From Brachionus plicatilis (Eukaryota > Rotifera > Eurotatoria > Ploima > Brachionidae), in the NCBI GenBank assembly GCA_010279815.1, contig QEOQ01000253.1, positions 749,978-813,977 on the forward strand: a stretch of DNA of 64,000 nucleotides. Reading direction: 5' to 3'. Every line of letters begins with the position of its first letter. Position 1 is the stretch's first letter. The notes under the pieces were generated by a model that was not told where the DNA came from, ran no database searches, and saw only the letters and a list, made by a program, of their open reading frames with translations. Positions 59,296-64,000 of the stretch are shown here, in pieces. A program made the translations under genes and the position numbers.

Positions 59296-60171
59296 TTAAT
59301 TGATGGTCATTTTGTATTTTCTGATCAAAAACTCCACAATTTTTGGATTATTTACAATACTTACTTTGAAAAATGGTAAATTAAGTCTTTTATACAAATA
59401 AGACAAGTGGTATTTACAGCCAAATTTGACTATTAAATGATAGTGTAGTCCTTTAATGTCACAATCATATTTATCAGATTGAGAGCTGATGCATTCAAAT
59501 TTTTCTACTTTGAACAAAATTTTCATTTTGGAATGATATGGCTTGTCACTCGAACATGTCACAAAATAGGTTGTTTGATCAAAATTATTGTTCTTCTTTG
59601 TAGAGCCAAAATTGTCTCCATTTGAAGATGAAAAAATATGCTTATTTGAGGATGTATCGTTCTCCGTCATGGAGCATCTTTCACTCACTAATGAAGTGTC
59701 TTGAATAGGCATTCTTAACATTTCTATTTCTGAATCATTGGTTTCCGTTGAATTTGTTTCGATTTGTTCAGAATTTTCCTTTGCCAAAATTTCGCTTTCG
59801 TTTTTTTGGACATTTTCTGAAAAATCCAAGTTTAAATTTTCGCTTTCGTAGCCACTCTCAGCCTCTTCAATTTTAGCCTGGTCATCACAGTTAATAATCT
59901 TTTTAACTTGTAATGCTTTGTCGTATTCGCCTTTGTCCAAATGCTTAAGCAACAGATCGTTCAGTCTGATTGCGTTCTGGTGGGTTTTTTCAACGTTTTC
60001 CAATTCAAGGTATCGTACTCGGATTTGCTTAATTTCAAGAGCGATGCGGAAATTTTGAAAGAGTTTTGCATGTTCATCAATATATTGGTAATTATTTTGG
60101 TAATTAATTAATGGCAAATTAGAGTCTACAGTCTGCGAATCTACTGCAAAGCTGAGTAAATTTGAATTCAT
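59296..60171 (-). CDS. Orphan single-exon protein (291 aa)
   Basis: An intact ATG-to-TAA frame with a balanced, protein-like composition. Residues 30-125 are predicted helical and charged (FQNFRIALEIKQIRVRYLEL, KHLDKGEYDKALQVKKI). Residues 105-205 are acidic, Ser/Asn/Glu-rich and probably disordered (EEAESGYESENLNLDF). The last 90 residues form a distinct basic block with KMKILFKVEKFECISS, GLHYHLIVKFGCKYHLSYLY and a C-terminal FLIRKYKM. The HYH within a hydrophobic strand is reminiscent of HUH-type motifs, but no other Rep feature is visible. I recognise no family. It has no introns, unlike most neighbours, and is 0.5 kb from the chitinase gene on the same strand. Confidence 0.6.
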   Translation of the reverse strand: MNSNLLSFAVDSQTVDSNLPLINYQNNYQYIDEHAKLFQNFRIALEIKQIRVRYLELENVEKTHQNAIRLNDLLLKHLDKGEYDKALQVKKIINCDDQAKIEEAESGYESENLNLDFSENVQKNESEILAKENSEQIETNSTETNDSEIEMLRMPIQDTSLVSERCSMTENDTSSNKHIFSSSNGDNFGSTKKNNNFDQTTYFVTCSSDKPYHSKMKILFKVEKFECISSQSDKYDCDIKGLHYHLIVKFGCKYHLSYLYKRLNLPFFKVSIVNNPKIVEFLIRKYKMTIN

Positions 60172-60662
60172 TTTTTTATTTTACTAATGGCGAATTTTAA
60201 ACGTATAAAGAGGATTATGTTATTTTTTTTATATGTTTTGTAAGTTTTCTAAATAAAATATGCTTATGCTTTGTACAATTTGAAAAGCATGCTTTCTTAT
60301 AGATAATTTTGAGTGTCTCACATAAAAAAGTTCTTTTTTTAAAATTTTTAAACAATTTTATTTTATTAAAACTAATTTCATAAATTGATTAGTTAAAATA
60401 ATTGTCTTAAATATTTTTCTAGTATTTTTTTCTAAAAAAAAATCAAATGATTCATAATAATTTGTGTTAATTTTTTGACTCAAAAGTACTATTTAAATTT
60501 GAATATGCTTTTTAAAACTAATGTACAGATTTGTGTTAAGAATTTTTTAAATTATTACATTCATTAAAATGACTTTATAATTTAAACATAAAAAAAAAAT
60601 TAAAAATAGAAGAAGAAATTTTATTTCAATTGAAAAAAATAAGAGATCATAAAATAAGATTT
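60172..60662. other. AT-rich spacer between chitinase 3' end and orphan gene
   Basis: Contains the promoter side of the orphan gene and the 3' flank of the chitinase. I see no other feature. Confidence 0.5.
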
Positions 60663-63600
60663 TTAATCTGAGAAACATTCGACCATGTCGCATCTTCTTA
60701 TATCAGGATTAAACTTGTAATTGTCTTTACATGAATAATTATAGATTCTTTCAAAATCTGTGTTAACAAAAGCACAATAGTAGTATTCTCGGCAGTTGGT
60801 TCCTTTTCGGACATAATATCCATTTCCTTGTGAAAAAAATAAAAAAAAATCTCTAAAAATTGGTTAAATTACCATTTGTGCAAAGTGATGAAATGGCCAA
60901 AGATGTAGTAGTTGTAGAAGTGATTGAAGTAGAGGTCGAATCAGTAAATTCACGTTGTTCCTTTCTACTGGTACATACAACCATATTGGACGCATAGCAC
61001 CCTTTCGATTTAATATCAAATATCTTTCCTCTGGGACAGGCGTACCGATATGCTTTGGGATTAGAAGTTCCTTGATTGAAACAAACATAATAATAGCGAC
61101 AGCCAGAGTCAGTATCAGGATCTATAATATTCAAAATAAAATAAAATCTCAAAAATAATATTTAATTTACAATAGCCATTTCCAAAAATACAAATATCTT
61201 TTTGAGTCTTACGAATAGGGGTAGTAAGACTTGTTGTTGAACGTGAGGTTGGTCGCATAGTTGGTCGGATTGTAGGTCGAATCGTTGGTCGCATGGTAGG
61301 TCGAACTGTTGTTCTGGTTGTAGGTGAAGGAATATATCTTGTTGGTTGAGTAGGAACAAAACCACCACCAGATTTTAGAGCAGATTTGACAGCGTTTACC
61401 AGTGGAAATTTGCCTTGATTACAAAATTTCCCACTAAAATCATCAAAATCTAGTCTTGAAAAGAGAAAAATTTAGAAATTTTTTAATTGCTCTGTACAAA
61501 TATTACGCCCAAAACATGGCTCCAGCTACACCTTTTTGTCTGATAAATTGAACTTTGGCTCGCAGACTTTCCACATCATCATACCCGACCCATTCATTAT
61601 TTGAATAGGCATAAGGAACCATTTGTTCATTGTTTCTATCGACCCTCCATCCTTGGTTTATCTTTTCGCACACTTCATAATAGCTTAGCATTCCGGGAGC
61701 AGATGTATACTTTTTTATTTAAAAATGATGCAAGATTTTTGTACAAGAGTAGAGAATAGAATTTTAATCTTACTTTTCCTTGGCTTCCTGGACCAGTGGC
61801 AGGTGAGCCTAGTTTTGTACTTCCACTGTAAGTGAATGATCGACCGTACAAAGCAAGGCCAACCAGAAGTTTTTCTTTAGGACAGCCTTGATCTAGCCAG
61901 AAGTCAACAGCCCATTCCACGTTTAGTTTTCTTTGAGTAGGAGATTCATCTTGTCTTGGATACAATGGAGCTTGATGACCTAAGAAATCCTCCCAACTGC
62001 CGTGTAAATCCTTAATTAAAAAAATAAGATGTATCCTTATCCTAGAAATCTCTTACATAAGACATTAGATTTATGTAATCAAGATGTTGAGATATTTTAG
62101 CAATTTCATATCCATTTACGATTGTGTCATAACCTGCTCCAACAGCTGCTGTAACCAACAAGTTATGGGGTCTAAATGCCGTTTTCAATTCCTTTAAATA
62201 TTTTTGATTATTGAACTTCTCTCAAAAACATTAATTATTTTTAATTACTTGACACAGGGATGTAAATAGTTGTTTATCATTTGGAGATGAACCTTCTCTT
62301 GATCCTGGATATTCCCAACTAGAATGTAATATATTAAATTTTTTTTTAAAAACTATTTTTATTTTAAAACTTACTCTAAATCTGTTTAAGCAATAGAAAA
62401 TAGTAAAAAATATAATTTTTTTAATTTTATTATCTGAAAAACCTTTTTCGAATGTTTTTGTATTTAAATTTTTCTTTTTTACAATTTAATCAAAAATTCG
62501 AGCTTAAATTTTTTTTCTGAAATTTTTTGCGACGATAACTTCGTTTAATATACAAAAAATTAAATACATAATAAGATTTAGTCTTTTTTTTTTGTGTTAA
62601 TTTAAAGTCATTAATTAAGATTGTTTTTCAAAAACAAAATGAGTAGTTATAAAAAGACGAATACATTACTTTATTGATTCTTTACTTGTTGAATTAATTC
62701 CTTATAGTTAAAAAACCTTTAAAAAGCCAGAAATAAAAATTTATTTGAAAACAAATGAAGGTAAAAATGAAGATTTGAAATATTTTAAATTTTTAGAAAT
62801 TCGAATACCTTTTTATAAAAAAAATTTGCATAAAACGGTGTTAGAAAATGATCAAATTTTTAATAATTTTAACAATTATTTTGTTTAAAGAAGATTTAAA
62901 TACTTAAATACCGAATCATTAACTGAATTAGATTTTAATGGTCTAAGTTTTTTGATAGAGACTAAACGGTGACAACATGTTATTCTACTATTTAGAAATT
63001 GAATAAATCTATCACTTGAGTTTAACTACTTAGTAAAATATATTGTTTCAATCTAAAATTATATCACTTAAGCTGTCGTAAGATATTGTTCTTGTTATCT
63101 GTTAAATACTCTAAAAAATTGTTTCGTGATACTTTGATTTTAAATTTAAATTAAAAGGATATTTTGAGAGTGAAAAATATCTTATATTATCATTTCATTA
63201 AGAATATTTGGAAAAAATGACAACTAACAAAACAATTTAAATTTCCAAATAAATTTAAACAGAATAAGCATCTACGAATTTTTTCTTTTAATATCAATAG
63301 TTTTTATAAAATTTGAAGCACTGTTTAATGCAAAACACAATTCAATAGACCAACAAGCCACTTAAAACTGAAGTTTCTGCAAAAACTTTTAAAAATTAAA
63401 AAATTCATTAAAACCAAAACGTTAAAAAAATGTTAAGCATTTCCGAATATTAAGACTTGCTGGATTTTGGATATCATTAAATGTTCAAAAAACCAAAAGA
63501 ACTGGTGACACCAAAAAATTTCAGATTTCACCAATAAACAATGTAAAAAAATTTCAACTAAATTAAAAAAAAAATTTAAAATCAATGCAATAATATTCGA

Positions 63601-64000
63601 AAAATGTCTATTCAAATTCCGAAAAAGGTAAATATCTTTTAAAAATTACCCAATCCATCAAATTTATGTGTTTTAACGAAATTCAATGCGTTTTTAACAA
63701 AATTCATTCTTGTAAATGAATTACTAACCATTTTACTAAATGGACCTAACGCAAATATTTAAAAAAAATTAATTTTTTTTTTATCTTAAAAAATTAAACA
63801 AACCTGATCCAGCATTCCATCCACCAACAGCAATCAAAATTTTCAAAGCACTATTTCTCTTTTTTAAATCCATTGTTCTATCATACATTCCCCTAGACCA
63901 AGAAGTGCTTAGATCATTCCACTCAAATGGCTCCAAACGATCACCCTCCAATTTGGCAAAAGAATAGATGATCATGTCACAGAGTAATGGATCAATATTT
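60663..64000 (-). CDS. GH18 chitinase with two C-terminal chitin-binding domains (5' end outside window)
   Basis: Secreted endochitinase. Ten in-phase exons: 63804-64000+, 63650-63745, 62375-62381 (7 nt), 62249-62318, 62057-62191, 61774-62010, 61507-61709, 61171-61454, 60873-61121 and 60663-60826. The GH18 barrel shows MIIYSFAKLEGDRLEPFEWN, KILIAVGGWNAGSGPFSKMV, the catalytic motif FDGLDLDWEYPGS with DxxDxDxE intact, LDYINLMSYDLHGSW, GLALYGRSFTYS, NEWVGYDDVESLRAK and GVAGAMFWALDFDDF. A Thr/Pro/Arg linker of RPTM/RPTI units follows. Then come two divergent peritrophin-type domains: NGYYPDTDSGCRYYYVC...SKGCYASNMVVC and NGYYVRKGTNCREYYYCAF...RRCDMVEC. The protein ends at TAA 60663. The signal peptide and first strands lie beyond 64000. 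Intron 2, from the right, is 1.27 kb. Confidence 0.95.
61250..61318 (-). repeat. Coding minisatellite in chitinase linker
   Basis: GGTCG(C/A)A(T/C)(G/A/C)GT-type units of 12 nt repeat about six times and encode R-P-T-M / R-P-T-I units in the O-glycosylation-type linker between the catalytic and chitin-binding domains. Unit number may vary between alleles. Confidence 0.7.
62382..63649. other. Long intron of the chitinase gene
   Basis: 1.27 kb of AT-rich sequence without open frames or recognisable repeats, directly upstream (in transcript sense) of the 7-nt microexon. The frame at 63433-63615 on the minus strand is noise. Confidence 0.6.

Noticed and set aside
1..64000. CRISPR arrays, prokaryotic operons or a phage-like defence system
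   Set aside because: The window is intron-bearing animal DNA; no regularly spaced repeats with unique spacers and no bacterial gene organisation were seen.

Overview
This window is animal nuclear DNA. It is very AT-rich, uses the standard genetic code, and its genes are split by short GT-AG introns (mostly 35-65 nt) with a few kilobase-scale introns filled with repeats. The recognisable genes are metazoan: synaptogyrin, tweety, GRASP, a Ly6/Quiver protein, GT92, a GH18 chitinase, and EB-module and chitin-binding proteins. Low GC, tiny introns, and abundant foldback elements and non-LTR retrotransposon fragments suggest a small aquatic invertebrate. A Brachionus-like monogonont rotifer is my best guess, but the species is an inference.

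Layout. 1-2.5 kb: two large foldback elements and no convincing gene. 2.5-8 kb: a compact cluster with NPRL2 (minus), RPS21 (plus), a weak small gene (minus) and CYB561D2-like (minus). 8-11.4 kb: AT-rich spacer. 11.4-18.8 kb: plus-strand genes for synaptogyrin, a lysine-rich orphan, a membrane protein with EB modules, and a second Cys-rich EB/chitin-binding gene. 19.7-21.1 kb: an intronless GT92 glycosyltransferase. 21.1-27.9 kb: a transposon-rich stretch with broken gene pieces. 27.9-28.5 kb: a Ly6/Quiver-like GPI protein, followed by a truncated LINE. 29.3-32.1 kb: AT-rich spacer. 32.1-33.6 kb: a GRASP (GORASP) gene (minus). 35.1-40.2 kb: a ten-exon gene that I read as an unusual fusion of a degenerate Nudix domain, EF-hand-like segments and a PPP-family Ser/Thr phosphatase. 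40.4 kb: a small secreted protein. 40.7-43.7 kb: repeats. 43.7-51.3 kb: a tweety-family channel/membrane gene (minus) with two large repeat-filled introns and a 24-nt microexon. 51.3-59.3 kb: gene desert with interspersed repeats. 59.3-60.2 kb: an orphan single-exon gene. 60.7 kb to the window edge: a GH18 chitinase with two C-terminal chitin-binding domains (minus, 5' end beyond 64000); part of its catalytic motif lies on a 7-nt microexon.

The genes do not form one pathway. They are ordinary eukaryotic neighbours: amino-acid/TORC1 signalling (NPRL2), translation (RPS21), redox (CYB561D2), vesicle and Golgi proteins (synaptogyrin, GRASP), membrane (tweety) and extracellular/chitin proteins. 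The most unusual items are the Nudix-EF-PPP architecture, the microexons, and the nested foldback transposons, one of which has a related uninterrupted copy nearby. Exon boundaries were placed by eye, using splice consensus, reading phase and remembered family patterns. No database search or alignment was run.
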